Program-made: the position numbers and the translations under genes | From: Endozoicomonas sp965261315 | GTDB taxonomy: Bacteria > Pseudomonadota > Gammaproteobacteria > Pseudomonadales > Endozoicomonadaceae | Direction of reading: 5' to 3' | Assembly: GCA_965261315.1 (NCBI GenBank) | Contig: CBDHDM010000124.1 | Span: 62,001 to 126,000 of the forward strand | DNA: 64,000 nucleotides | Shown here: positions 24,654-34,519 of the stretch, piece after piece | Position numbering within the stretch: the first letter of the stretch is position 1 | Layout: every line of letters begins with the position of its first letter | The notes under the pieces: model-generated | What the model was told of the DNA's origin: nothing | The model's database searches: none | Seen by the model: only the letters and a program-made list of their open reading frames with translations

Positions 24654-27600
24654 CTATGGACTGGAGTGAAATAAAGAGGTGTAAAGAGACTCAAGTCCCT
24701 GAACATCAAACGATTTACATAACTCAATAACTTTAGTGGGTATGCTTCCATAGCCTTGTTCGAGAGTCCAGCCCTCTGCCTGTTTCTGGAGTGACTCCAG
24801 ATCGCCAATTTCAAGGGAATACTTCAATGCATTAATTATTTCTTCCATACAGTGGTCAGAGAGAAACGAGGGTAACCGCTGATCATCGGCTTCTTCTAAA
24901 TGATGATGAATACAGATAAATAACTCATCAAAGTGGACAGGCTTTGCAATAAAGCCACAAAAGCCCGCATCAGCAATTCTCATTCTTGTCTGCTCGGAAA
25001 CACTGGCAGAGATAGCCATAATCTTTATTGACCGTTGCCTGGTAATGCCATGAATCGCCCTTGCTGCATCAAAACCATCAAATCCCGGCATACGCAGGTC
25101 CATTAAAATCAGGTCATAGCGGTTGGCTCTGCATTTTTCCACAGCTTCAAGTCCACCCTCTGCCGCATCGACATGAAAAGATTTAGACTTAAGCGCCTTA
25201 ACGAGCATATCTCTATTATTAAAGCTATCGTCAACCACCAGAATCTGACGTTTACTAAATAGCCCTCCTTCTATGCCAGTGGGAATCTTCACAGAGGATG
25301 GGACTGTCTCACCATTTTTACAGCTATTCACCTGACTAACCAGGTAGGGAACACTGAAGTAGAAATTACTCCCTTTGCCAACCTCGCTTTCAACCTGAAG
25401 CTCTCCCCCCATGGCCTTCACAAGCCTATAACTGATTGACAGCCCCAAACCAGCGCCTCCACACTCCTGCCCTTTCTTTAATTGAGTAAACGGCTGAAAC
25501 AGTTCTGCCATTTCGGCAGATGAAATCCCGGGTCCACTATCGAGAACTTCAAACTGAAGCCTTTCATCCTTTACCCGAACATTCACACAGACGCTGCCAG
25601 AATCAGTGAACTTTACAGCGTTCCCAATCAAGTTAATCAGCACCTGACGAAGCTTGATATTATCACCAACCAATTCAGGTTGAACGGATTGACTGATATC
25701 TACTAGTAATTCTACTCCTTTGGCTCTTGCGACTTCACGGACATTGGCAAATACCATATCCAAAGTAACTTGAAGATTAAAAGGAGCCAAATGGCTTCTC
25801 ACAATACCACTTTCAATCTTGGTGATATCCAGAATGTCATTGATCATCGTAAGAAGGTGCAGGCCACACGCTTCAAGCGATGAAAGGCTTTCTCTGTATT
25901 TATCAGGGATATCACTGTCCGTTAAGAGTAGCTGCGCATAACCAAGCACTCCATTAAGCGGGGTTCTGAGTTCATGACTAATATGAGATAAGAACAATGA
26001 CTTTGCCTGACTAGCCTTCTCTGCAGTTTCTTTAGCCTTCAGCAACTCCCCCTCTATCTGTTTTCGTTGGGTAATATCTCGAAACACGATGGAGATGATC
26101 AGACCATCAGCAGTAGTCAGAACATTACTGGATATTTCTATGGGAAACCCATAGCCATATCTATCAAAGCCACGAGAAAGGGTTGCATCCAGGCAATGAC
26201 TTTCAACGCTGTCAGAGCCTGGTTCCAGTTTTTTCAGCAGTGCCAGCTCTGAGCGGCATTCAGGATCAATTAGCAGCGCTAATGGCAACCCCAGCAAATC
26301 ACATTCATGATAGCGAAACAGATCCTCCACCCTGGAATTTACCAGATTGATTACACCCGAACTGTCTGTAATTACAATAGCATCGGGTGAGCCTGCTATC
26401 AGGGCCTTGAATTTTTCTGTATCACGAACACGATGGGTAATATCATTACCCATACCTTCTATACTATGAACTGGCTGATTAGATTTTTTCTCTGTCAAAG
26501 CATCTTTATTTGAATGCCCTGCACAACTCACTTCAATACAACGTATAGAACCATCCTTATGAGACATTTCCAGATCAAACGTCTCCTGCCAGACGCCTTT
26601 TGGCAATTGATTGAGAACTTCTTTGAAAGAATCATTAATCACGGATTCAGTCAGAAAATTTTGGATTTTACCGGAAAACTCCTCCTCGCTGAAACCAAGT
26701 ACTGAGACAATCGATGGACTTACATAAGTGATGATACCGGAGCTGGTCAGATGAAAGTAGAAATAACTTCCTCGCAACTGCTGAACAAGGCTCCCCATAT
26801 TATGGGCCCTAACCTTTTGCAAGGCCTCTTCTCTATTTAAAAGGCGCTTCTTTAGCCTGACAAAACTCCTGCTCAGACTGACAGCCTCATCTTTTGAGTC
26901 TGAAGAACTATCACCCATATCTCCAGGCGAGGAGCCAAAGGTATTCATTTGATTTTTTAATTCATTTAAAGGCCGGGTGATTCGCCCAGATACAATCCAG
27001 AGGCAAACTATCGACAAAAACATTGCCAGCCCAATCAAACTTGCACTCAATACTGCCTGTCGAATCACTGGCTTCATGATATCACTTTCAAGAATGCTAT
27101 AACTGAAGAACCAGCCTACAGATTGAATTGGAACAGCCGTATGCCATTTATAGGTATTCCTGGTAAAAATTCGAACACTAGCGGATTCTTTTTTATTGAC
27201 AACATGATTTAAAATATCTTTTAAAAATCCACAGGGCATTTCAGGATCAGGAGGATTTTTAACGGGTCGAAAAAAAAACTGTGCAATGGGGTTTGAAAAC
27301 TCTGAAGGAAAGAAAATTTCACCATACCCCTGGCACGGACCTAAACGTGAAAATCTTTCGACTGTGCGATATCTGGGTAAAGATATGCCATTAGCATAGA
27401 CAATATTACCCTCTGAGTCGGCGATTATAATACGTGTTCCTGGATCCGACTTTATTGGATGATCGATCAGTTTTGATCCATCAATATCAACCCTTAAAAA
27501 GCGAACCAACCCAGCACCATCATCTGAAACTTTTATCAACAAGGAGGTATAAAAATCAAAATTCCCTACCACCTCAGTATTTACGTACCAGTTATAACTA

Positions 27601-28052
27601 TAATCTGGACGATCAATAATAGATAAAAATATTGATTCAGGTAACGAGTAATGCTGACTCACATCACTAGCAATAAACTGTTGATCGTCCCTTTTCCAGT
27701 AGATAGATGCTTCATCCCTTATAGCCCGACCCTCAGCATTCTGAAAGCTAATAACGGCTATTGATTTAATTAAAAAAACATCTCCAAATAGTGCAGAAAT
27801 TTTAGAAGTAAGATTGTCAACAGAATGGTTTTCAACGGATAAAGACAGTGCCTGCCCAGCATGAATCACATTATTAATATTTCCATTAATTAACGATGCA
27901 TAGTGCAACGTTTGATTTAGATGCCTAAGACCAATCTCTGCAGATGCAGCACGAAAAGAGAAATATAAAAAAACAAAAGTAATGAAACAGTAAAAAACCA
28001 AGGCTGGAAACAAATTAAATAGTGTAATCTTCTGCCTGATTGATGATGACAT
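24654..28052 (-). CDS. Hybrid sensor histidine kinase/response regulator
   Basis: A 1132-residue membrane kinase. Transmembrane helix 1 is at about 8-32, a ~290-residue periplasmic sensor (probably Cache-like) follows, then helix 2 (about 330-352), a HAMP region with RITRPLNEL, and two PAS domains (about 420-530 and 546-660; VITDSSGVINLVNSRVEDLF). HisKA has H693 in HISHELRTPLNG. The ATPase domain has NLIGNAVKFT, LDSGPGIS and GGAGLGLS. A receiver domain has D985 in LILMDLRMPG. The last ~75 residues lack an Hpt-type His, so the phosphorelay partner must be elsewhere. It has no cognate regulator gene alongside. It is part of an AT-richer insert between tolQ and ruvB, and the ligand is unknown. 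Confidence 0.93.
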   Translation of the reverse strand: MSSSIRQKITLFNLFPALVFYCFITFVFLYFSFRAASAEIGLRHLNQTLHYASLINGNINNVIHAGQALSLSVENHSVDNLTSKISALFGDVFLIKSIAVISFQNAEGRAIRDEASIYWKRDDQQFIASDVSQHYSLPESIFLSIIDRPDYSYNWYVNTEVVGNFDFYTSLLIKVSDDGAGLVRFLRVDIDGSKLIDHPIKSDPGTRIIIADSEGNIVYANGISLPRYRTVERFSRLGPCQGYGEIFFPSEFSNPIAQFFFRPVKNPPDPEMPCGFLKDILNHVVNKKESASVRIFTRNTYKWHTAVPIQSVGWFFSYSILESDIMKPVIRQAVLSASLIGLAMFLSIVCLWIVSGRITRPLNELKNQMNTFGSSPGDMGDSSSDSKDEAVSLSRSFVRLKKRLLNREEALQKVRAHNMGSLVQQLRGSYFYFHLTSSGIITYVSPSIVSVLGFSEEEFSGKIQNFLTESVINDSFKEVLNQLPKGVWQETFDLEMSHKDGSIRCIEVSCAGHSNKDALTEKKSNQPVHSIEGMGNDITHRVRDTEKFKALIAGSPDAIVITDSSGVINLVNSRVEDLFRYHECDLLGLPLALLIDPECRSELALLKKLEPGSDSVESHCLDATLSRGFDRYGYGFPIEISSNVLTTADGLIISIVFRDITQRKQIEGELLKAKETAEKASQAKSLFLSHISHELRTPLNGVLGYAQLLLTDSDIPDKYRESLSSLEACGLHLLTMINDILDITKIESGIVRSHLAPFNLQVTLDMVFANVREVARAKGVELLVDISQSVQPELVGDNIKLRQVLINLIGNAVKFTDSGSVCVNVRVKDERLQFEVLDSGPGISSAEMAELFQPFTQLKKGQECGGAGLGLSISYRLVKAMGGELQVESEVGKGSNFYFSVPYLVSQVNSCKNGETVPSSVKIPTGIEGGLFSKRQILVVDDSFNNRDMLVKALKSKSFHVDAAEGGLEAVEKCRANRYDLILMDLRMPGFDGFDAARAIHGITRQRSIKIMAISASVSEQTRMRIADAGFCGFIAKPVHFDELFICIHHHLEEADDQRLPSFLSDHCMEEIINALKYSLEIGDLESLQKQAEGWTLEQGYGSIPTKVIELCKSFDVQGLESLYTSLFHSSP

Positions 28053-28475
28053 AAATAAAATTCATTGGAAACAACGAGTACTTTTTATTAAACAAAAAGC
28101 ACTAAAAAAATAAAAATCATAACAATATCTTATATTATATCAATCAAAATAACACCTGAAAAGGTAATTTTATATGCACACGCATAAATATTTTAATTAA
28201 ATAACAGACATTTGCAATCCCAGAAAAAGCAAATTTACAGAGATACAGGAGCGGGTATACCAACTTAATCAACCAAAACACACAACACTGAAATACATTA
28301 AAGAACAATAAACATCTATTATTGTTTTCACCAAGAAAACCAAGCTTTAGCTTTGCAATTATTCAGAAATGTCAATTATTTTATTTTAAATAATCATATT
28401 CCATTTACTACTACCGAGAAGTAGCCTTGGTAATTATTTTCATCACAACTAGCCAAGCAATAATAGTTAAGAAAT
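28053..28475. other. AT-rich intergenic region between kinase and 1455-residue gene
   Basis: About 420 bases, visibly AT-rich, with no supported gene. The minus-strand frame 28394-28621 overlaps the end of the large gene in another frame and has no family features. It must contain the kinase promoter; no single -35/-10 pair stands out because of the base composition. Confidence 0.4.
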
Positions 28476-31400
28476 TCAGTCACTCCCATCTCTTTTACCA
28501 AATACCATATCTTCAAGCTGTAACGAAGGATATTCATCAGGTTCCGGAACACCATATTCTTGGTAAAACTGTGCAGTAGTAGAATCCTCTCCTCCCCACG
28601 GGTGTTCTTTATTTTTATCATCTAAAAAAGCTTGTGGATCACTAGAGCAACAATCTTCCTGTGTCAGCTGATGCACCTTTTCAGGAAGCTCTTGCAAATA
28701 AAAAGTACCCGAAGAAAATCCCATTGCACCCCGAAGGAATATAGAATCAACCTGTGAATTACCAGTAGTACTCTTACGAATACTATTCTTAAGATTTGTC
28801 ACACTAACAGGCCCACTAAACGTCATATAGGATACCTCTAGCTCTCCTCTTTCTACAACACGATGCATCCAACATGAAAATTTTCCACCTATGGGAGAAA
28901 ACATAAAAATATATAGTCTCTTAGGTCTATGCGCCTGCAACTCTACATGATCATCATCTAGATACATATCAAAATATGCTCGTAGAAGTGGCATAAAAGG
29001 AAAGATATCACTCGAAGACAGGCTCATATTAATACGCGCATGGCTATCTGGCGTCCACTCGACACAATTCATTGGCATCCAACGAGTAATCATTTTAAGA
29101 AATTCTGTATCAGTTAATTTTCTTTCACCTTTTACAGAGTTGACCCTTTCAATTCTATTCATATATAACCGCTTGCATAAAATCAATATCTTTTCAAAGC
29201 AAGATTTTCCAGAAACACTAACATCAGCTGCATATTCTATCGGTAGAGATGATGTAAAGTCATAAGATCTTACTTTTCTGCAATATTCTTTAAAACAAAC
29301 GGCAGACCAATGAAAATCACTCACATCATCCATCAAATAGGGTCTATTAATATCATGAATTACAAGTATCATTGTCCCAGGATTCATAAATCCAAGGAGT
29401 CTATTTAACCCTTCTTCACCCGAGTGCTCACGCAGTTCAAATGTATACTTCCCCCCAGAATCCAATGCCCATCGGTAATAAGATGAACTAACCTGCTTCT
29501 TATCACCAAAGAAAAGTTTAATTACCAGCAAGTCTATTTTTGTTGAGAAGTAATTTCTTATTGATCCAATATTTCCTAGATATACCTGATCTTTGACAGC
29601 CCCCAGCTGATAATCTAACCATCTAGAAAAATCTGTAAGAGATGGGATTTCTCTCGCTGTGCATAATACCTCACTAGTGCTATTCAACCACTCCAAAAAA
29701 GATGACTTAAATTTTTCTACACTTTCAAACTTCAAGCTCATCCACAGTACTTCCAAGCCTGACTCAGATAAATAATTACTTAACCATTGAAAAGCAACCT
29801 CATAAAACCCATCATTTTCACAACCTGGCCTCGCTACAAAGTGAACAACCTCTCTACATGTCATATTTTCTAAAAGACTCACGACCTCACTATTCTGAAA
29901 CACCCCTTTATTATCAACACCTTTTGAAAGACACCACATTTTTGTGACTTCTCTTGTAGAAATTGCCCCCTCATCTCTTCTAATTTTACCTAGATACTCC
30001 GTGACAACATTTGCCAAAATCTGCAACCTATCAACTTTATTTTGATACCCTAACCGAGCAGGTTCTGGATAACCAACAGGTCTAACCTCGTCCTCCCGCA
30101 TAAACTTTTCAAAAGCCTCTGTCGCTTTTTGATAAAAAGTATCACGAATGTCACCATCAAAAACATCAGGTACCATATTCATACCGGAAAACGCAAGCCA
30201 CCAAGTCATAAACTCATCATTTTTTGCTAGAATCCTTGACATCCTGCCTACCACACTTGTTAATACTGCATTTCTATTTTCAAGTTCATTATTAGTAATA
30301 CATTTTCTCTCGTATATTTTAAGCTGCTTCTCAAAATTAGACTTATTGTTATTAGACATAGCCATCACAAATAGCTTTGCCATATTAGGGTAAGTTAGTT
30401 TTCGGTGAAAATTCTGCCTACTTTCAAACCACTTCATAATACATTGATTACCCGGAATAGGCTGACCATTAATAGTAAGCATTGCCGGTGCAATATCAAA
30501 CAATATGAGCTGACGTCGTTTTTTATCAAATGCAAGATTGCCTGCATTACCATCAACATTACACTCCATCAAACTTCTTACACCGGGAACCCTCATGCTT
30601 TCATTAAAATCACCAAAAACATCGATGATATAAAACATGCCCTCAACGATTTCCTCTTTAAGCTCATCCCTCTCATTTGGATTTTCTAAAATATATTGAA
30701 CCATTTGCTCTTCACCATACAATCTCTGCATTCCAGCAAGCAATACAATATTAGAACTCTCTATTGAACTACATTTTGTATAATTTAAAAACTTCTCACC
30801 CTCGGTCTGAACACCTACTCCTAAATTTCTTTCATCCTCATCTGAAAAACCTGACTCCTCATCAAAAAAGACAGGCATAATAGGAAATACTGCCAAATCC
30901 TTTATTGCTTCGCACTCTGATACAGTATGAGTTCTATCGATGGTTTGTTTAGAGCTATCTTGATGGTTGCTATTACTTCCAAGAACATCAAATGGTGATT
31001 CTCTTTCTTGCTCACTATCAACTGCAAAATATTTTGTCTGACTAAGACGAGCATCCATTCTACCTGCTCTCTGAACTCTTGTTTTATCAATATTTGCATA
31101 CCAATAGAAAACCACCTGTAAGACTGTCTGAGCAAGATCTAATGTATTTTTTGCTGCTCTGGCCTCTAAATAATTCATTTTAATGGGAAGAAGCTTAGCA
31201 ACCGTGCTCGGATTCTTCCCATTCACACTTACTCTTTGAGCAATGCCTCTTCCAAGAAAATCACCAGTAAAAGCATTATCTTCTGGCGCACTTGGCTCCA
31301 TATTTGTAACCAGGGGAACGCCCTCCGCTAAAAACATACCCCAGTTCTCAGGATTATCTATCGTTCCGTCCTCATTTCTTTTAAATCGTTTTATAGTTGC

Positions 31401-32843
31401 CGGAAATTCTTTTCTCTCATCAATAATATTATCCAGTCTGATTGCTATCAGCCTTACAATTGGAAGTTGAAACTCAATATAAATATCTTTAGTTCTATGT
31501 AAACATATTGATAAAAATGAAACTGGAGGATCACCATCATCAGTAACTATTCGATATCCAGCATCACCTGATATTCTCTGGTCTTCAGGAAGCCCACTCC
31601 TCAAACGAATTAAAAAGCTGAGCTCATCTCCATCCTCGCTATTGTCAAACAACTCAAGACGTCTGCATATCAAATCAAATAGTGCATTATTATTTATTTC
31701 GTTATTTCGATTTATAGTTATACTACGATCTAAAGAAGCACTAACACCAAGAAAATGTTTATCATCAGGATTAGATTTACTCGCCATTTGGTTAAACCGT
31801 TCAAAGTCTTTATCAAAGACATTTTCCATTTCCAGCCCAGGTGTTTTCATTAAAACAGGCACTGAATCATAAAAATACAATTTCAGTGAAGAACTATTTA
31901 ACCTATCAAGCTCTAATTTTGCTCTGTATATCCGCCCTTCTATAAGAGTTTTCTGATCAAATAAATCATAGATTTTCCTTATCAGCGTATTATCAGCCCT
32001 TGTGACATATACTCCATCTGGGTTTTTCTCTCCCATTAACTCATCCACGATGCCCATTATTAACTGAAAATTCTTAAGCTGCTCATACCTCAGCCTATAA
32101 TCGTCTTCATTACCAGTACTGATCAAAGGTGTAGCATCAATCCTCTCACTGTGTATCCGATCCCGCTTACCCACACCATGAACTCTTAATTTACCACTCT
32201 CAAACGGTCCACAAGAGTCTAAGAAGCCCTTAGCAGTGACCCCGACCTCTGTATCCTTGAAGCGATGCTGAGCAGACGCCTCCTCAACCTTTAATTTTCC
32301 TTCATCTGTTGTGGCAACGCTCTTCTGACCTGCATGTTTTTCTACAGCAAATGCCTTTCCCGATAAATCATGACAACTTCGTGGATCAATGCTACTAACC
32401 GATACCAGCTCTTCGCATTCTACTTGGATTTTTGCACTTTCTGACCTGGGCAAATAACCAGGATACCCTGGTGCTCTACTGGCTTCAGAGAAACCCACAA
32501 CCGAAACGTGATGATGGCCCCATGTCTGCATACAATCACTGTAATCACACTCCAAAGGACTAACTTCTGCCATTGGTTGTTGCATGCACTTACCATTGGT
32601 CGCTTCAGGAGAACTACTAACCACAAGTTCAGAGTTCACAGAAGCTTTATCACTTTTTGGAGACGTCTGCTTCGTAACAGAACAAGGTTCCAAACTAGCC
32701 TGCACTCTACGTACTCTCCATGTGGACGGCGCCTCCCCTTTTTTTTCAAATGGAGAACCAGCTTCGGCTGATACCGCCCCTGCAGATGGAAAATTTGATG
32801 CAGAAGCCACATTCACAGCTGGTTTCAGACCGTCAGAATGCAT
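28476..32843 (-). CDS. 1455-residue protein with kinase-like core, possible effector
   Basis: I do not recognise the family. Residues 1-240 are Ser/Ala/Glu-rich and of low order, like many secreted effectors. Residues about 525-800 carry motifs in protein-kinase order: a Gly loop FLGRGIAQRV (G531, G533), VAKLLPIK (K550), an acidic residue in the next helix (E560), then VDGNAGNL (D764, N769) and LILFDIAP (D783). The D-x4-N and N-x13-D spacings are close to the HRD...N...DFG geometry. The C-terminal ~650 residues show no motif I know. There is no signal peptide or transmembrane helix. The coding DNA is richer in A+T than the flanking genes and uses AGA and ATA freely, suggesting transfer. The kinase reading is my inference from the motif order. 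Confidence 0.6.
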   Translation of the reverse strand: MHSDGLKPAVNVASASNFPSAGAVSAEAGSPFEKKGEAPSTWRVRRVQASLEPCSVTKQTSPKSDKASVNSELVVSSSPEATNGKCMQQPMAEVSPLECDYSDCMQTWGHHHVSVVGFSEASRAPGYPGYLPRSESAKIQVECEELVSVSSIDPRSCHDLSGKAFAVEKHAGQKSVATTDEGKLKVEEASAQHRFKDTEVGVTAKGFLDSCGPFESGKLRVHGVGKRDRIHSERIDATPLISTGNEDDYRLRYEQLKNFQLIMGIVDELMGEKNPDGVYVTRADNTLIRKIYDLFDQKTLIEGRIYRAKLELDRLNSSSLKLYFYDSVPVLMKTPGLEMENVFDKDFERFNQMASKSNPDDKHFLGVSASLDRSITINRNNEINNNALFDLICRRLELFDNSEDGDELSFLIRLRSGLPEDQRISGDAGYRIVTDDGDPPVSFLSICLHRTKDIYIEFQLPIVRLIAIRLDNIIDERKEFPATIKRFKRNEDGTIDNPENWGMFLAEGVPLVTNMEPSAPEDNAFTGDFLGRGIAQRVSVNGKNPSTVAKLLPIKMNYLEARAAKNTLDLAQTVLQVVFYWYANIDKTRVQRAGRMDARLSQTKYFAVDSEQERESPFDVLGSNSNHQDSSKQTIDRTHTVSECEAIKDLAVFPIMPVFFDEESGFSDEDERNLGVGVQTEGEKFLNYTKCSSIESSNIVLLAGMQRLYGEEQMVQYILENPNERDELKEEIVEGMFYIIDVFGDFNESMRVPGVRSLMECNVDGNAGNLAFDKKRRQLILFDIAPAMLTINGQPIPGNQCIMKWFESRQNFHRKLTYPNMAKLFVMAMSNNNKSNFEKQLKIYERKCITNNELENRNAVLTSVVGRMSRILAKNDEFMTWWLAFSGMNMVPDVFDGDIRDTFYQKATEAFEKFMREDEVRPVGYPEPARLGYQNKVDRLQILANVVTEYLGKIRRDEGAISTREVTKMWCLSKGVDNKGVFQNSEVVSLLENMTCREVVHFVARPGCENDGFYEVAFQWLSNYLSESGLEVLWMSLKFESVEKFKSSFLEWLNSTSEVLCTAREIPSLTDFSRWLDYQLGAVKDQVYLGNIGSIRNYFSTKIDLLVIKLFFGDKKQVSSSYYRWALDSGGKYTFELREHSGEEGLNRLLGFMNPGTMILVIHDINRPYLMDDVSDFHWSAVCFKEYCRKVRSYDFTSSLPIEYAADVSVSGKSCFEKILILCKRLYMNRIERVNSVKGERKLTDTEFLKMITRWMPMNCVEWTPDSHARINMSLSSSDIFPFMPLLRAYFDMYLDDDHVELQAHRPKRLYIFMFSPIGGKFSCWMHRVVERGELEVSYMTFSGPVSVTNLKNSIRKSTTGNSQVDSIFLRGAMGFSSGTFYLQELPEKVHQLTQEDCCSSDPQAFLDDKNKEHPWGGEDSTTAQFYQEYGVPEPDEYPSLQLEDMVFGKRDGSD

Positions 32844-33356
32844 CCTGTGCTTCCTATCAGTTTCAATTCATGTAAGGTGCCTTCCCCGTTAATCAGTATA
32901 AGTTTTCTTTCAAAACTTCGATTTAATTACTCAAGAAAGAGCAGCCTAAATTACGAATATAATAAGTTAATTTTTGAAGAGTGCTTTTTAAAATGGAGTT
33001 TTTTTCCAGCTGTGTAATGCTTTTTTTAAACACCTTTAGAGCCAAAAAAATTGCAAAATATCGAGAATATAATGCACATCATACACACTTACCTACGAGC
33101 CTATCTCATTTCATTCGGCAATTGAAATACGTCTGAGAATCTTCAGCTTTACAACGACTACCTCTAAAATTTAGCATCAATTTACTGATTGCCTATACAA
33201 CACAGTTCCAGCCCAGATGCTGGAACTGTACGGGTAGAGAGCATTGATTAAACAATAGCCATATTGCAAAGCAGACTAGAAAGCTGATTATTCAATAATG
33301 AACGAACTCAATAATAATTTCTTTCTCAAAGACCTGCTCTTTTGCCAACCACACAT
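32844..33356. other. AT-rich region upstream of the 1455-residue gene
   Basis: About 510 bases without a supported gene, holding the promoter of the large gene and the 3' flank of ruvB. It includes a perfect 11-bp hairpin, acagttccagc (33202-33212) with gctggaactgt (33219-33229) and a 6-base loop. No T run follows the hairpin, so it is not a standard terminator. Confidence 0.45.
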
Positions 33357-34361
33357 CTACTCTACGAAATCAAAACCAAAGTGCAGGTAGGCATTTTTGG
33401 TCAACACCCGTCCTCTTGGCGTCCTCATAATGTAACCCTGTTGAATCAAATAAGGCTCTAAAACATCTTCAATGGTATCCCTCTCTTCACTGATGGCAGC
33501 TGCCAGACTGTCGACACCAACCGGACCTCCATCAAATTTTTCAATCATTGCTAACAAGAGACGGCGATCCATATGATCAAAACCACTGGCATCAACATCC
33601 AGCATATTCAAGGCAGCATCAGCAATTTCACGGGTTACAGAACCATCGCCTTTTACTTCAGCATAGTCCCTGACTCTCCGCAGCAGCCGGTTGGAAATGC
33701 GCGGTGTCCCCCTTGAGCGCCTTGCTACTTCATTAGCTGCATCCATATCTATATGAACACCCAAAATTGATGCTGAGCGAAGTATTATGGTAGTTAGGTC
33801 CGCCACGCTGTAAAACTCCAGCCGCTGTACAATCCCAAATCGATCTCTCAACGGTGAAGTCAGTAATCCAGCCCGCGTTGTTGCGCCCACAAGCGTAAAG
33901 GGAGGAAGGTCCAGCTTGATAGAACGAGCTGCAGGCCCTTCACCAATCATAATATCGAGCTGATAATCTTCCATCGCCGGGTAAAGAACTTCCTCAACTG
34001 CAGGGCTGAGACGGTGGATTTCATCGATGAAAAGGATATCATTTGGCTCAAGGTTAGTTAAAAGTGCAGCAAGGTCTCCCGCTTTTTCAATAACCGGGCC
34101 AGAAGTAGAGCGAATATTGCTCCCCATCTCATTGGCGAGAATATGGGATAGCGTTGTCTTACCCAGCCCAGGAGGACCAAAGATCAATGTATGATCCAAA
34201 GCATCACCACGTTTGCGGGCGGCCTGGATAAAGATCTCCATCTGCTCCCTGACTTTGGGCTGTCCCGTATACTCGCTCAGTCTGACAGGTCGAATAGCTC
34301 GATCCTGAACCTCTTCATTCGGGCGCTCACTGGCCGAAATTAAGCGATCCGCTTCAATCAT
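33357..34361 (-). CDS. ruvB: Holliday junction branch migration ATPase RuvB
   Basis: A 334-residue AAA+ motor that drives branch migration with RuvA. Walker A is GPPGLGKTTL, Walker B is FIDEIHRL, sensor 1 is in TLVGATTRAG, and the Arg finger follows in LRDRFG. The C-terminal winged helix has TPRGRVLT. It is separated from ruvA by an inverted rarD gene, so the usual ruvAB operon is split and ruvB needs its own promoter in 34362-34519. Confidence 0.97.
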   Translation of the reverse strand: MIEADRLISASERPNEEVQDRAIRPVRLSEYTGQPKVREQMEIFIQAARKRGDALDHTLIFGPPGLGKTTLSHILANEMGSNIRSTSGPVIEKAGDLAALLTNLEPNDILFIDEIHRLSPAVEEVLYPAMEDYQLDIMIGEGPAARSIKLDLPPFTLVGATTRAGLLTSPLRDRFGIVQRLEFYSVADLTTIILRSASILGVHIDMDAANEVARRSRGTPRISNRLLRRVRDYAEVKGDGSVTREIADAALNMLDVDASGFDHMDRRLLLAMIEKFDGGPVGVDSLAAAISEERDTIEDVLEPYLIQQGYIMRTPRGRVLTKNAYLHFGFDFVE

Positions 34362-34519
34362 AATATTTTCCAGGAATCATCTTAAAACAGACTAACACTT
34401 ACAATGCTTGATGCGAATGGGTATTCACGGATTGCCATGCTTGCCGGATATTTTGTCTAATACTAGAATCTAACAGCTCTCCGCATTATGCGGTAAACCT
34501 CTAACTTGGCAGAGTAGTC

